64,000 nucleotides of DNA from Micromonospora sp. NBRC 110009 (lineage in GTDB: Bacteria; Actinomycetota; Actinomycetes; Mycobacteriales; Micromonosporaceae): assembly GCF_030518795.1 (NCBI RefSeq), contig NZ_CP130427.1, positions 5,270,001 through 5,334,000 on the forward strand. The letters run 5' to 3'. Shown here piece by piece: positions 8,880 to 17,153 of the stretch. Each line of letters opens with the position of its first letter. Within the stretch, counting starts at the first letter, position 1. Under the pieces are notes generated by a model that worked only from the letters and a program-made list of their open reading frames with translations, did not search any database and was not told the origin of the DNA. Position numbers and translations under genes: made by a program.

Positions 8880-9997
8880 GGTCGGTTCCTCTCGATTGCT
8901 GCCTGTCGCCGGGGATCTGCCGGACCGTACGGGCGCCACCGAGGGTTGTAGCCGCTGGTGAGCTCCGGGCCGTTGTGGTGCCACTTCGGTTCCCGGTTGG
9001 CGGTGACGTTGGTGATGCCGCGCAGGCGGCGGATCAAGGCGCCGTACGGCTTGATGAGCAACGTGGACAGGCTGCCACCGGGGGGCATGTCCATGAACGG
9101 CATGAACTTGTCGGGAAAGCCGGGCATGGTGCAGCCGATGCAGATGCCGCCGACGTTGGGGCAGCCACCCACCCCGCCCATCCAGCCGCGCTTCGGGACG
9201 TTGCAGTTGATGACCGGCCCCCAGCAGCCGATCTTCACCTGGCACTTGGGCGAGTTGTAGTCCTTGGCGAAGTCGGCCTGCTCGTAGTAGGCGGCCCGGT
9301 CGCAGCCCTCGTGCACGGTCTTGCCGAACAACCATTGCGGTCGCAGCATGTGATCCAGCGGCGGGGGCGGCGCCGAGCCGGCGGCGTGGTAGAGGACCCA
9401 GGTCAGGGTCTCCATGAAGTTCTCCGGCTGGATCGGGCAGCCGGGCACGTTGACGATCGGCAAGCCCCCCTGGGATCGGAAGTCCCAGCCGAGATAGTCG
9501 GCCAGACCCATGCACCCCGTCGGGTTGCCGGCCATGGCGTGAATGCCGCCGTACGTCGCGCACGTGCCGGCCGCGACGACCGCCCACGCCTTGGGCGCCA
9601 ACTGGTCGATCCACCAGTTCAGGGTCAGCGGCTCGCCGGTCTTCTCGTCGTTGCCGAACGACGTCCAGTACCCCTCGCCGTTGATGTTCTCGTTCGGGAT
9701 CGAACCCTCGATGACGAGGATGAACGGCTCGATCATCTCCCCACGGGCCGCCCGGCGGTACGGCGCCAGAAACTCCTCACCGCCGGCTGCCGGCGACAAC
9801 ACCTTGTTGTGCAGGTTGACCTTCGGCAGACCGGGAATGAGCCCGAGCGCGATGTCCTCGATCGCCGGCTGAGCGGAGGCCGTCATCGCCACGGAATCGC
9901 CGTCACAACTCATGCCCTCGGAGATCCACAGGATCGTGATCTCGTCGAACCCGTTCTCCTGCGGGATCACCGCGGTGTCGCCGCTGCGCTGCGTCAT
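8876..9997 (-). CDS. hhyS: [NiFe]-hydrogenase small subunit with Asp in the proximal cluster motif
   Basis: The electron-transfer subunit (373 aa) carrying the Fe-S relay from the NiFe site. The first cluster motif reads GMSCDGDS (Cys31, Asp34) where most NiFe hydrogenases have CxGC; a 3Cys-1Asp proximal cluster is the hallmark of the oxygen-insensitive actinobacterial-type enzyme. Later cluster ligands are visible in VPGCPIQPENF, KIGCWGPVINCNVPK, GGCPNVGGICIGC. No Tat signal is present (starts MTQRSGDTAV), so the enzyme stays on the cytoplasmic side. The start overlaps the hemerythrin stop as ATGA. Confidence 0.96.
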   Translation of the reverse strand: MTQRSGDTAVIPQENGFDEITILWISEGMSCDGDSVAMTASAQPAIEDIALGLIPGLPKVNLHNKVLSPAAGGEEFLAPYRRAARGEMIEPFILVIEGSIPNENINGEGYWTSFGNDEKTGEPLTLNWWIDQLAPKAWAVVAAGTCATYGGIHAMAGNPTGCMGLADYLGWDFRSQGGLPIVNVPGCPIQPENFMETLTWVLYHAAGSAPPPPLDHMLRPQWLFGKTVHEGCDRAAYYEQADFAKDYNSPKCQVKIGCWGPVINCNVPKRGWMGGVGGCPNVGGICIGCTMPGFPDKFMPFMDMPPGGSLSTLLIKPYGALIRRLRGITNVTANREPKWHHNGPELTSGYNPRWRPYGPADPRRQAAIERNRP

Positions 9998-10533
9998 GTG
10001 CGTGGCCTCCCTTGCATGCGATCCCGCAACCGGTCGTAGATGGCCGCCACCGGCGCCGCGAGGGCCAGCGCCGGCGGCTTGTCCGGCGCGTGCGGGTGCG
10101 GGCGGGTCGGGGCCCGTTGCTTGCCCTGGTCGATCTCCTGCCCCAGTTCCTGGAGGGCCTGCTCGTCGGTCCGGGCGCACAACTGGGGCATGAGCTCGTT
10201 CTCGTCGTCCTGCACGTGCCGGGCGACGGCGGACGCCAGCCGCTCCATCAGCTCGTCCTGCGCGCGGTCGCCGGCCCGGCAGCGGTCCAGATCGAGGAGC
10301 AACTCCTTGATGGGCGCATGCCCGGCGAGGTGTCGGTCGACCTCTCCGTCGGCCAACACTCTCGCGGCGAACGGGTAGAAGAGCACCTCCTCCAGCGCGG
10401 CATGCTTCGACAGTTCGCGGACGAGGATCTCCACCACGCCGCGGCGCTGCGCGTCCGACTCCGCGGCCCGGTAGTCCCGGAACAGCTGCTCCACGATGCG
10501 ATGGTCGTGCCGCAGCAACTCGGTGGCGTCCAT
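9994..10533 (-). CDS. Hemerythrin HHE-domain protein
   Basis: A 179-residue helical protein with the two-repeat HHE pattern: LLRHDHRIVEQLF at the N-terminus, HAALEEVLFYPF near residue 45, HAPIKELLLDLD near 70 and HVQDDENELMPQL near 100, giving the His and acidic ligands of a di-iron site. The C-terminal 50 residues are Pro/His-rich and then helical. It overlaps the hypA stop by 1 nt (TGATG) and the small subunit by ATGA, so it is embedded in the structural operon. An O2- or redox-responsive role protecting or tuning the hydrogenase is plausible but inferred. Confidence 0.88.
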   Translation of the reverse strand: MDATELLRHDHRIVEQLFRDYRAAESDAQRRGVVEILVRELSKHAALEEVLFYPFAARVLADGEVDRHLAGHAPIKELLLDLDRCRAGDRAQDELMERLASAVARHVQDDENELMPQLCARTDEQALQELGQEIDQGKQRAPTRPHPHAPDKPPALALAAPVAAIYDRLRDRMQGRPRT

Positions 10534-10889
10534 CAGACCGCTCGCAGCTCGGCGCTGTCCACCGTGATGGACTCCAGCACCACGTCGTCGCTGCCGCTGA
10601 CGTCGATGTCGACGCCCCCACACCCCGGGCAGGCCACCATCGCCAGATGGTCGTGAACCGGTGCGCTCCGGCCGCAGCCATGGCACTGCACCGTCATCGG
10701 CTCCAGGATCAGATCAACAGCGGCGTCCGCGACCACCGTGCCGGCCGCGGCCACCTGAATGCCCTGCGTGACGACGTCGGGGTCGACCGGGTGGCCCCCG
10801 ATCCGCACCCGCAGGCCGCTGACCCGCCGCCCGGCGGCTCGACGTACCGCCGCCGCGACGATGGCCTCGGACAGACCGGTCTCGTGCAT
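10533..10889 (-). CDS. hypA: HypA nickel chaperone
   Basis: HypA delivers nickel to the hydrogenase precursor, normally with HypB. The 118-residue protein starts MHETGLSE, retaining His2 and Glu3 of the nickel site, and has the structural zinc motif CHGC (69-72) and CPGC (87-90). Length is standard. It follows the endopeptidase gene by 6 nt and overlaps the hemerythrin gene by 1 nt. Its usual partner hypB is not in the window. Confidence 0.95.
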   Translation of the reverse strand: MHETGLSEAIVAAAVRRAAGRRVSGLRVRIGGHPVDPDVVTQGIQVAAAGTVVADAAVDLILEPMTVQCHGCGRSAPVHDHLAMVACPGCGGVDIDVSGSDDVVLESITVDSAELRAV

Positions 10890-10895
10890 CGGCGC

Positions 10896-11462
10896 TCACC
10901 CCCTCTCGGCTGCCGCTTGCTGCGGGCTCTTCGGCCGCCTGGCGGTGGCGGTGAGCGCGGCTTCCTCCGCTGCGATCCCCACCACCATCCCGACCGCCTC
11001 GTCGATCGCGGCCGCCACCGGAGCGGAGAGCCCCATGCGCTCGTCGAGGACGGCGGGTTGGCAACCCACCACGAGGACCCGGTCGACCCTGCCGCCGAGG
11101 CTGCCGAGCAGGCGCAGCACCGATTCGGGATCCATGGCGTGCGCGTCGGCGGCCGACGCCTCCAGCACATCGGCCGGCCGCAGCGTCCAGCCCGGGTCGT
11201 CCAGGTCCACCTGGAGGACGGCCAACGTGCCGGGCGGTTCGTCCAGCGGCAACGCGTCCACCAGGACCAGCACGTCGTGGCGGCCGTCCAACAGATCGTA
11301 GGCCAGGTGCATCCCGCGGATGCCGTAATCGGACACATCCACCCCCGGTGGGAGGACCGCGTCCCGGAGGCGCCGGACGACCTCGACGCCGAACGCGTCA
11401 TCGCCGAGGAAGATGTTGCCGATGCCGGCCACCAGGATCCGCCCGCTGTCGAGGTCGTTCAC
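10896..11462 (-). CDS. Hydrogenase maturation endopeptidase (HyaD/HybD family)
   Basis: The protease removes the C-terminal tail of the large subunit after nickel insertion. The 188 residues open with RILVAGIGNIFLGDDAFGVEV, the family signature with the acidic metal-binding residue in GDDAFG, then DYGIRGMHLAYDLLDG and VLVDALP, also conserved. The C-terminal 25 residues are Ala-rich and variable. The GTG start overlaps the upstream stop (GTGA). Its likely substrate is the large subunit encoded at 7080-8879, cut after His577. Confidence 0.92.
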   Translation of the reverse strand: MNDLDSGRILVAGIGNIFLGDDAFGVEVVRRLRDAVLPPGVDVSDYGIRGMHLAYDLLDGRHDVLVLVDALPLDEPPGTLAVLQVDLDDPGWTLRPADVLEASAADAHAMDPESVLRLLGSLGGRVDRVLVVGCQPAVLDERMGLSAPVAAAIDEAVGMVVGIAAEEAALTATARRPKSPQQAAAERG

Positions 11463-12868
11463 GGCGCGGCCGCCTCTCCGGACAACGGTTCGACCTCTTC
11501 CGGCCGGAAATGGCGCAGGCGCCCGTACCACTGGTGCAGCTCCGCGCCCGGGTCGTCGTCCACCGTCACGGCCAGGAACCGCGTCCCGTCCACGTCGAGC
11601 AGCACCTGCTCCACCCGGCCGGTACGGCCCTCCAGGAACATGTCGTGGGCGTCCGTGCCGCGTCGACGGGGTCGTAACCGGACCCGGCTGCCCCGTGCCA
11701 GCACGATGCCCGCGACCAGCACGGTGTCGGTGTCCGACGCGACCTCCGCCTCGGCGCCGGGCTCCCACCAAGGCCGTTCCGGGCCGGTGGCGGCGTCGCC
11801 ACCCCGGACGGGCGCCAGGGCCCGAATGGCCCCGTGCAACCGTTCGAACACCTCCGGCGGCATCGCGTCGACCCGGTCGAGGATGGCGGCAGCACGGGGG
11901 TCGGTGGCCCGGACCTCCCGTTTCTCGTCGTCGGACAGCGTCAGCGTACGCAGCGAGAGGATCTCGTCGATCTCGGTCGCGTCATGCAGGTCGCCCGGGC
12001 TCTCCGGGGCGATCTGCGGATGGTCGTAGAGGATGATGGGTGACGAGAGCAGCACGTCGGCGGTGCCAGGCTCGCCGGCGAGCACCGGAAAGGTGTGTAC
12101 GTTGCGGCAGGTCCGCGCGGCGTGGGCCGCCCACTCGGGCGGGTCGAGCAGGGACATGAACCGCCCCCGGCTGACGGCGACCAGCGTGTGGGCCGCGACC
12201 AGGCAGCAGCGCAGCGCCTCGTCCCGCGGGCTGTCCGGCGCCGTTGTCCGGTCCGTGTTCTCGACCCGGATCTCCAGCCGCAGCAGGCGGAACGGTGCCG
12301 CACAGGGGACAGCGGAAGCGGTGATCGATGCGGTCAACGGCCATCGTCGGCGCACCAGCCGCCCGACCGCCTCGCCCCGGTCGTCGACCAGCGGCTCGAT
12401 GTCCTCTCCGCCCGGCACCCGGATGTCGAGGCGGCGGCCACGCCGTAGGTCGCTGACCGACGACTCGATGTCGAACTCCCGGGGTACCGCCTCGTCGAAG
12501 CTGAGCTCCGTGCGGCCACCGACCTCGATCCGGTCGACCGGCTGGTACCCGCCGTCGGCCGTCCGGGTCTCGGCCACCTTCCGTTGCAGGTGCAGGAACC
12601 GTAACCGAATCCGGACGGTCGCCGTGTCCGGCGCCTCCAGCAGGCACGCGGTCTGCTGCCACGGCGACTCCGCCGAGCCCGCCACGCCGCTGTCGTCCAG
12701 TCCGTGCGCCGCTGCCCAGGCCGGAGGCACCAGAACCCCGAACTGCCAGCGGACCCGGTTCTTCACCGATGATCGCCGGTAGGGGTAGAGCAGGTAGCCC
12801 TCGTACAGGATCGCGTCCGCGACCGCCTCGGCGCCGTCGAGGCGGGGGCTGGGGCAATCGGTCCGCAC
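11459..12868 (-). CDS. Unknown hydrogenase-operon protein, 469 aa
   Basis: I do not recognise a named domain. The protein is soluble, begins near RTDCPSPRLDGAEAV, has an aromatic N-terminal motif (ILYEGYLLYPYRRSSVKNRVRWQFG) and ends with a compact beta-rich stretch (RVRLRPRRRGTDAHDM to WYGRLRHFRPEEVEPL) that looks like a separate small domain. It is the first gene of the hydrogenase operon and overlaps the endopeptidase (GTGA). Large uncharacterised proteins of this kind accompany group 1h hydrogenases in actinobacteria. I chose GTG at 12868 because GAAAGGGG lies upstream; GTG at 12919 would add 17 residues. Confidence 0.75.
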   Translation of the reverse strand: MRTDCPSPRLDGAEAVADAILYEGYLLYPYRRSSVKNRVRWQFGVLVPPAWAAAHGLDDSGVAGSAESPWQQTACLLEAPDTATVRIRLRFLHLQRKVAETRTADGGYQPVDRIEVGGRTELSFDEAVPREFDIESSVSDLRRGRRLDIRVPGGEDIEPLVDDRGEAVGRLVRRRWPLTASITASAVPCAAPFRLLRLEIRVENTDRTTAPDSPRDEALRCCLVAAHTLVAVSRGRFMSLLDPPEWAAHAARTCRNVHTFPVLAGEPGTADVLLSSPIILYDHPQIAPESPGDLHDATEIDEILSLRTLTLSDDEKREVRATDPRAAAILDRVDAMPPEVFERLHGAIRALAPVRGGDAATGPERPWWEPGAEAEVASDTDTVLVAGIVLARGSRVRLRPRRRGTDAHDMFLEGRTGRVEQVLLDVDGTRFLAVTVDDDPGAELHQWYGRLRHFRPEEVEPLSGEAAAP

Positions 12869-12939
12869 GGTGGTCGACCCCTTTCCGGGCACGCAGGAAC
12901 CGCTCCGGCAAGCGGTCACCCTGGTCTACCCCCCGCGGT

Positions 12940-12963
12940 CCGGCGGCCGTAAGTGCCCGCCGG
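12940..12963. promoter_or_regulatory. Inverted repeat in the promoter region of the hydrogenase operon
   Basis: Arms CCGGCGG (12940-12946) and CCGCCGG (12957-12963) with a 10-nt spacer lie in the 191-bp gap between the hydrogenase operon start and the divergent alpha/beta hydrolase gene. It could be an operator for one of them, but the arms are short and GC-rich, so chance is possible. Confidence 0.25.
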
Positions 12964-13059
12964 CGGTAGGTGACGACCGCACTCACCGGATCAGGTGACC
13001 CGGCGCCGGGATGTCTCTGGTCGGGGACGCGGACAGCGGCATGGGTTAGGTGTGGTGCC

Positions 13060-13824
13060 ATGAGCCCTGCGTGGCGCCTGTACTTCACCGAGCGCGGATC
13101 GGGTCCGCCCCTCCTGCTCGTGCACGGGTTGATGGTCACCGGCGAGATGTTCGAGCCGGTGATCGGGGATCTCGCCACCCGGCATCGCGTGATCGTGCCC
13201 GACCTGCGTGGCCACGGGCGCAGTCGGGGACTTCCGCCGCCGTACGCGCCGGCGCAGCTCGCGGCTGACCTGGCGCAGCTGCTCGAGCGGCTGGGCCTCG
13301 ACTCCACCGCCGTGCTCGGCTACTCGCAGGGCGGCGCGATCGCCCAACAACTGGCCCTCGACTTCCCCGACCGGTGCGACCGCCTGGTCCTCGCCTGCAC
13401 CTTCGCCTTCAACATGGCGACCCGGCGGGAGAGGGTGGAGGGCCACCTCGTGCCGCTGATGCTCCGGGCCCTCGGCATGCGGCTGATGGCGAAGCTGATC
13501 GTGTCGCGGGCGGCGTCGCCGCTCGGCAGGGAGCGCGCCGACTGGCTCGTCGGGATCATGGCCGACCAGGACCGGACGTCGATGGGCGCCGCCTGGCAGG
13601 AGACGATGGCGTTCGACAGCCGGCCCCGGCTGGCGGAGATCACCTGCCCGACGCTCGTCATCGCCGCGTCGGACGATCACGCGGTGCCGATCCACCACGC
13701 GAAGCAGCTCCACGACGGCATCGCCGGCTCCCGGCTGATCGTCATCGACGACGCCGACCACGCGCTCATCTGGACGCACTCCGCCGAGTTCGCCCGGGTG
13801 ACCGGCGACTTCCTCGGCGCCTGA
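13060..13824 (+). CDS. Alpha/beta-fold hydrolase
   Basis: A 254-residue alpha/beta hydrolase. LLVHGLMVTGEMF gives the oxyanion-hole region, GYSQGG holds the nucleophile Ser89, and the acid and base are probably in ASDDHAVP and DADHALIWTH. Substrate cannot be told from sequence; relatives act on esters, lactones or haloalkanes. ATG at 13060 is chosen because the conserved fold begins directly after it; the open frame continues upstream to 12970 without homology-like sequence. It is divergent from the hydrogenase operon and ends in a clear terminator hairpin. Confidence 0.88.
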   Translation: MSPAWRLYFTERGSGPPLLLVHGLMVTGEMFEPVIGDLATRHRVIVPDLRGHGRSRGLPPPYAPAQLAADLAQLLERLGLDSTAVLGYSQGGAIAQQLALDFPDRCDRLVLACTFAFNMATRRERVEGHLVPLMLRALGMRLMAKLIVSRAASPLGRERADWLVGIMADQDRTSMGAAWQETMAFDSRPRLAEITCPTLVIAASDDHAVPIHHAKQLHDGIAGSRLIVIDDADHALIWTHSAEFARVTGDFLGA

Positions 13825-13827
13825 CCG

Positions 13828-13855
13828 GGCCCGGCCGCAGAACTCCGGCCGGGCC
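13828..13855 (+). terminator. Hairpin terminator after the alpha/beta hydrolase
   Basis: A perfect 10-bp GC stem (13828-13837 with 13846-13855) and an 8-nt loop begin 4 nt after the stop codon. There is no U-tract, as is common in actinobacteria. Confidence 0.75.
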
Positions 13856-13919
13856 TGGCTGACCGCCCGGGGACCGGCCCACTGTTCACCCTCCCGACCG
13901 GACTGGGCAGACTGGGCGG

Positions 13920-15557
13920 ATGTCCTCCACCGCTCCGCCCGCTCACCGCCGTCGTACCTCCGCGCTCGTCGCGGCGATCGCCACGCTCGCCATGGCGCTC
14001 GGGGTGGGTGCGTGGTCGCTGCGGGACCAGGTTGTCGGCGACGGAGCTGCCCGGGATTCGGCGATCGACGCCGCCCCGGCGGACGGCACCCCCGGCTGCG
14101 CCGGGCGGCCGGTGCGGGCGCTGCGCGAGTTGCGCGGCATGTGGATCACGACGGTGAACAACATCGACTGGCCGAGCCGCCCCGGCCTGCCGGCCGAGAC
14201 GGTGCGGGCGGAGTTCCGGGGCTGGCTGGATCTGGCCGTGCGGCGCCACCACAACGCGGTGTTCGTGCACGTGCGGCCGAGCGGGGACGCGCTCTGGCCG
14301 TCCCGGTACGCGCCGTGGTCGCAGTGGCTGACCGGGCGACGCGACGGCCGTGATCCGGGCTGGGACCCGATGGAGTTCATGGTCGCCGAGGCCCACGCGC
14401 GCAACCTGGAGTTCCACGCCTGGTTCAACCCGTACCGGGGTGGGCAGCCGGCCTCGGTGGGCGGCCCCGGGCCGCGGCTGGACCAGCTCGCCCCGACCCA
14501 TCCGCTGCGCCGGCACCCGGACTGGGCGGTGACCTATCCCAGCGCCGACCGGCCCGGCAGCCGCCTCTACTTCAACCCGGGCATCCCGGAGGCCCGCACG
14601 TTCGTCGAGGACTCGATGCTGGAGGCGGTGCAACGGTACGACGTCGACGGGGTGCACTTCGACGACTTTTTCTACCCATACCCGGAGGCCGGGCAGGACT
14701 TCCCGGACGACGCGGCGTTCGCCCGGTACGGCCGCCGGTTCGCCGACCAGCACGCCTGGCGCCGGGACAACGTGAACACCCTGGTCCGGGAGATGAGCGA
14801 GCGGATCAAGGCGATCAAGCCGTGGGTGAAGTTCGGCATCAGCCCGTTCGGCATCTGGCGCAACCAGCGCACCGACCCGGCTGGCTCCGCCACCGCCGGG
14901 TTGCAGAGCTACGACGACATCTACGCCGACACCCGGCTGTGGGTACGGGAGCAGTGGCTGGACTACGTCGTGCCGCAGCTCTACTGGCACATCGGGTTCG
15001 GCAAGGCCGACTACGCCAAGCTGTTGCCCTGGTGGGCGGACACGGTGCGGGGCACCCGGGTACAGCTCTACATCGGCCAGGCCGACTACCGGGTGGGGGA
15101 GCGCGGCGCCTGGCGCGACCCGGCCGAGCTGGACCGCCAACTGGCCCTCAATCGGCGGTACGGGGTGAAGGGCAGTGTGCACTTCAGCGCCCGGCAGGTG
15201 CGCGCCGACAAGCTCGGGGCGGTCAGCCGGTACAGCGCAGCGCACTACGCCGCCCCGGCACTGCTGCCCACGATGGCGCAGCTACCGGCGGCGCCGCCAG
15301 CCGCACCGACGGTCGGCGCCGCGCGCCGTGCGGACAGCGGCGGAGTGGCGCTGACCTGGCGCGGGAACGGCGGCGCGAGCTTCGCCGTGTACCGGGTGGA
15401 CGGCGACGCGGCCCGGCTCGTCGGCACCGTCCGCGGTACCGCGTGGGTGGACCGCACCGCCCCGGCCGATCGCTCGCTGTCCTACTGCGTGTCCGGCCTG
15501 GATCGCAGCGGGAACGAGGGCCGGCTCAGCGCGCCGACATCCGCACCCATCCGGTAG
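13920..15557 (+). CDS. Secreted glycosyl-hydrolase-like family 10 (GHL10/DUF187) protein
   Basis: A 545-residue exported protein. An N-terminal signal anchor (residues about 15-33, ALVAAIATLAMALGVGAW) is followed by a TIM-barrel domain (about 60-400) with the YngK/DUF187 pattern: ELRGMWITTVNNIDWPS, FHAWFNPYR, YFNPGIPEAR, VDGVHFDDFFYPYP, and KFGISPFGIWRN. The acidic pair in HFDDFF is the likely catalytic site. A C-terminal fibronectin-III-like domain (about 450-545) follows. Family members act on cell-wall or other polysaccharides, mostly inferred. It stands alone. Confidence 0.88.
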   Translation: MSSTAPPAHRRRTSALVAAIATLAMALGVGAWSLRDQVVGDGAARDSAIDAAPADGTPGCAGRPVRALRELRGMWITTVNNIDWPSRPGLPAETVRAEFRGWLDLAVRRHHNAVFVHVRPSGDALWPSRYAPWSQWLTGRRDGRDPGWDPMEFMVAEAHARNLEFHAWFNPYRGGQPASVGGPGPRLDQLAPTHPLRRHPDWAVTYPSADRPGSRLYFNPGIPEARTFVEDSMLEAVQRYDVDGVHFDDFFYPYPEAGQDFPDDAAFARYGRRFADQHAWRRDNVNTLVREMSERIKAIKPWVKFGISPFGIWRNQRTDPAGSATAGLQSYDDIYADTRLWVREQWLDYVVPQLYWHIGFGKADYAKLLPWWADTVRGTRVQLYIGQADYRVGERGAWRDPAELDRQLALNRRYGVKGSVHFSARQVRADKLGAVSRYSAAHYAAPALLPTMAQLPAAPPAAPTVGAARRADSGGVALTWRGNGGASFAVYRVDGDAARLVGTVRGTAWVDRTAPADRSLSYCVSGLDRSGNEGRLSAPTSAPIR

Positions 15558-15644
15558 GGGGCGGACCTCGGCGGCTGCGCTCGCCGGCCGCAGGTCACGC
15601 GCCGTTCCGGTCCAGCACGGGTCGGAACTCGTTACCGTGTCGGG

Positions 15645-16556
15645 GTGGAGATTGGTTTCGCCCCACCCGTATCCGGCTCGTGGGCAACACCGGAGCACAT
15701 GATCCACGTCGCCCGCCGCGCCGAGCAGCTCGGATACCACTCGCTGTGGACGTTCCAGCGCCTGTTGGTGCCAGCCGACCTCCACTGGAGCGAGACCTAC
15801 CACAGCGTCCAGGACCCGCTGATCACACTAGCGTTCCTGGCGGCCCACACCCGGCGGATCCGGCTCGGCGTCGCAGTGCTCAACATGCCGTTCATCTCCC
15901 CGGTGGTGCTGGCCAAGCAGACCACGACGCTAGACATCCTCGCCGGCGGACGGCTCGACCTCGGACTCGGCCTCGGCTGGGCGGACGAGGAGTATCAGGC
16001 GACGGGTGCGACGAAGCATCGGCGGGGCCGTCTCGCCGAGGAGTTCCTCGCGGTCCTTCGCGCCCTCTGGCAGGACGACGTCGCCGAGCATCACGGTGAG
16101 TTCTACCAGGTGCCGCCGACCCGTCTCGAGCCGAAGCCGGTGCAGCGGCCGCACCCGCCGATCCTGCTCGGCGGCCACGCGCCCGCGGCGCTGGGCCGGG
16201 CGGGCCGGCTCGCCGACGGCTGGGTCAGCGGCAGCCAGGCGGACCTCATGAGCATCGGCGATGCGATCGCGACGGTACAGGCCGCTGCGGCGGACGCCGG
16301 GCGTGATCCGCGATCGTTGCGCTTCGTCTGTCGCGGCGCGGTCCGCGTGTGCCCGTCGAACCCGCCCGAGCGCCAGCCGCTCACCGGTACGCTGGAGCAG
16401 ATCCGGTCGGATCTCGACCGGCTTGCCGAGGCGGGCATCACCGAATTGTTCGTCGACCTCAACTTCGATCCGGAGATCGGCTCACCCCGCGCGGACGTGC
16501 AGGCGTCACTGCGGCGGGCCGATGAGGTTCTTGACGCGCTGGCCCCGACCCGCTGA
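15645..16556 (+). CDS. LLM-class F420/flavin-dependent oxidoreductase
   Basis: A 303-residue luciferase-like TIM-barrel protein (MEIGFAPPVSGSWATPEH). The family landmarks are the N-terminal beta strand, LGVAVLNMPFISPVVLAKQTTTLDILAGGRLDLGLGLGW, and the C-terminal GTLEQIRSDLDRLAEAGI segment. In this organism group the cofactor is more likely F420 than FMN. The substrate is unknown. GTG start. It converges with a PPOX gene whose stop is 15 nt away. Confidence 0.9.
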   Translation: MEIGFAPPVSGSWATPEHMIHVARRAEQLGYHSLWTFQRLLVPADLHWSETYHSVQDPLITLAFLAAHTRRIRLGVAVLNMPFISPVVLAKQTTTLDILAGGRLDLGLGLGWADEEYQATGATKHRRGRLAEEFLAVLRALWQDDVAEHHGEFYQVPPTRLEPKPVQRPHPPILLGGHAPAALGRAGRLADGWVSGSQADLMSIGDAIATVQAAAADAGRDPRSLRFVCRGAVRVCPSNPPERQPLTGTLEQIRSDLDRLAEAGITELFVDLNFDPEIGSPRADVQASLRRADEVLDALAPTR

Positions 16557-16571
16557 CCCCAGGACGTGTGG

Positions 16572-16985
16572 TCATTCTGCGGCGGACCAGGCCGACCAGC
16601 GGGTCACCCGCACCGCCACCACCGGCCCGGCCGGCGGCCGCTGGACGTACTGCGGATACTTGTCGGCCAGCGCCGCGCGGGCTGCGGTCTCCTCCGCGCG
16701 GTCCTCCACCAGCCAGCCGTGCCCGTCCAGCCGGACCCACCACAGCCGCGACCAGTCCTCGTGGTACTCGTCGATCAGCAGGCAGGCGTTCCCGGTCGCC
16801 CGGATGTTCTCCAGACGGCGTAGCCGCCGGTGGCGCTTGGGCTTCTCATCGACCGCATGGTAGATGACGTCGCCGAGCAGGACGAAGCACACCGGCACCA
16901 GGTGCGGACAACCATCGGCCCCGACGGTGGCCAGCCGAGCCACCCGGGCCGCCCCTACCCGATGCCGGAGTTCGTCGGTGGGCAC
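16572..16985 (-). CDS. PPOX-class F420-dependent oxidoreductase (pyridoxamine oxidase fold)
   Basis: A 137-residue split-barrel protein starting VPTDELRHRVGAARVARLATVGADGCPHLVPVC, typical of the small actinobacterial PPOX class that reduces F420-linked substrates (TIGR03668-like). YHAVDEKPKRHRRLRRLENI and LLIDEYHEDWSRLWWVRL are also family-like. The GTG at 16985 matches the usual family start; upstream residues in frame are low-complexity and not convincing. Confidence 0.88.
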   Translation of the reverse strand: MPTDELRHRVGAARVARLATVGADGCPHLVPVCFVLLGDVIYHAVDEKPKRHRRLRRLENIRATGNACLLIDEYHEDWSRLWWVRLDGHGWLVEDRAEETAARAALADKYPQYVQRPPAGPVVAVRVTRWSAWSAAE

Positions 16986-17091
16986 AGACCGACCGTAACA
17001 GCGGACGCTCGTCGCGGTGACTCCTTGTGACCGGGCGCGCGGTTTACGGCGTGGGGGTGGCGCTGGGTCCCGCGACGGGGCATCGGGGCGG

Positions 17092-17127
17092 CGTGACGGC
17101 CCGCACCGAGCGGGGCGGGCCGCCACG
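17092..17127 (-). terminator. Hairpin terminator after the phospholipase C gene
   Basis: A 13-bp stem with one mismatch (17092-17104 with 17115-17127) and a 10-nt loop, 27 nt after the phospholipase stop on the minus strand. Confidence 0.65.
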
Positions 17128-17153
17128 TCAGGCTGGGACAGCGACGGAACTGG

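Noticed and set aside
6168..8951. A 927-codon open frame on the plus strand
   Set aside because: It is antisense to the hydrogenase large subunit and neighbours; low-complexity Arg/Val/Gly composition typical of shadow frames in GC-rich DNA.
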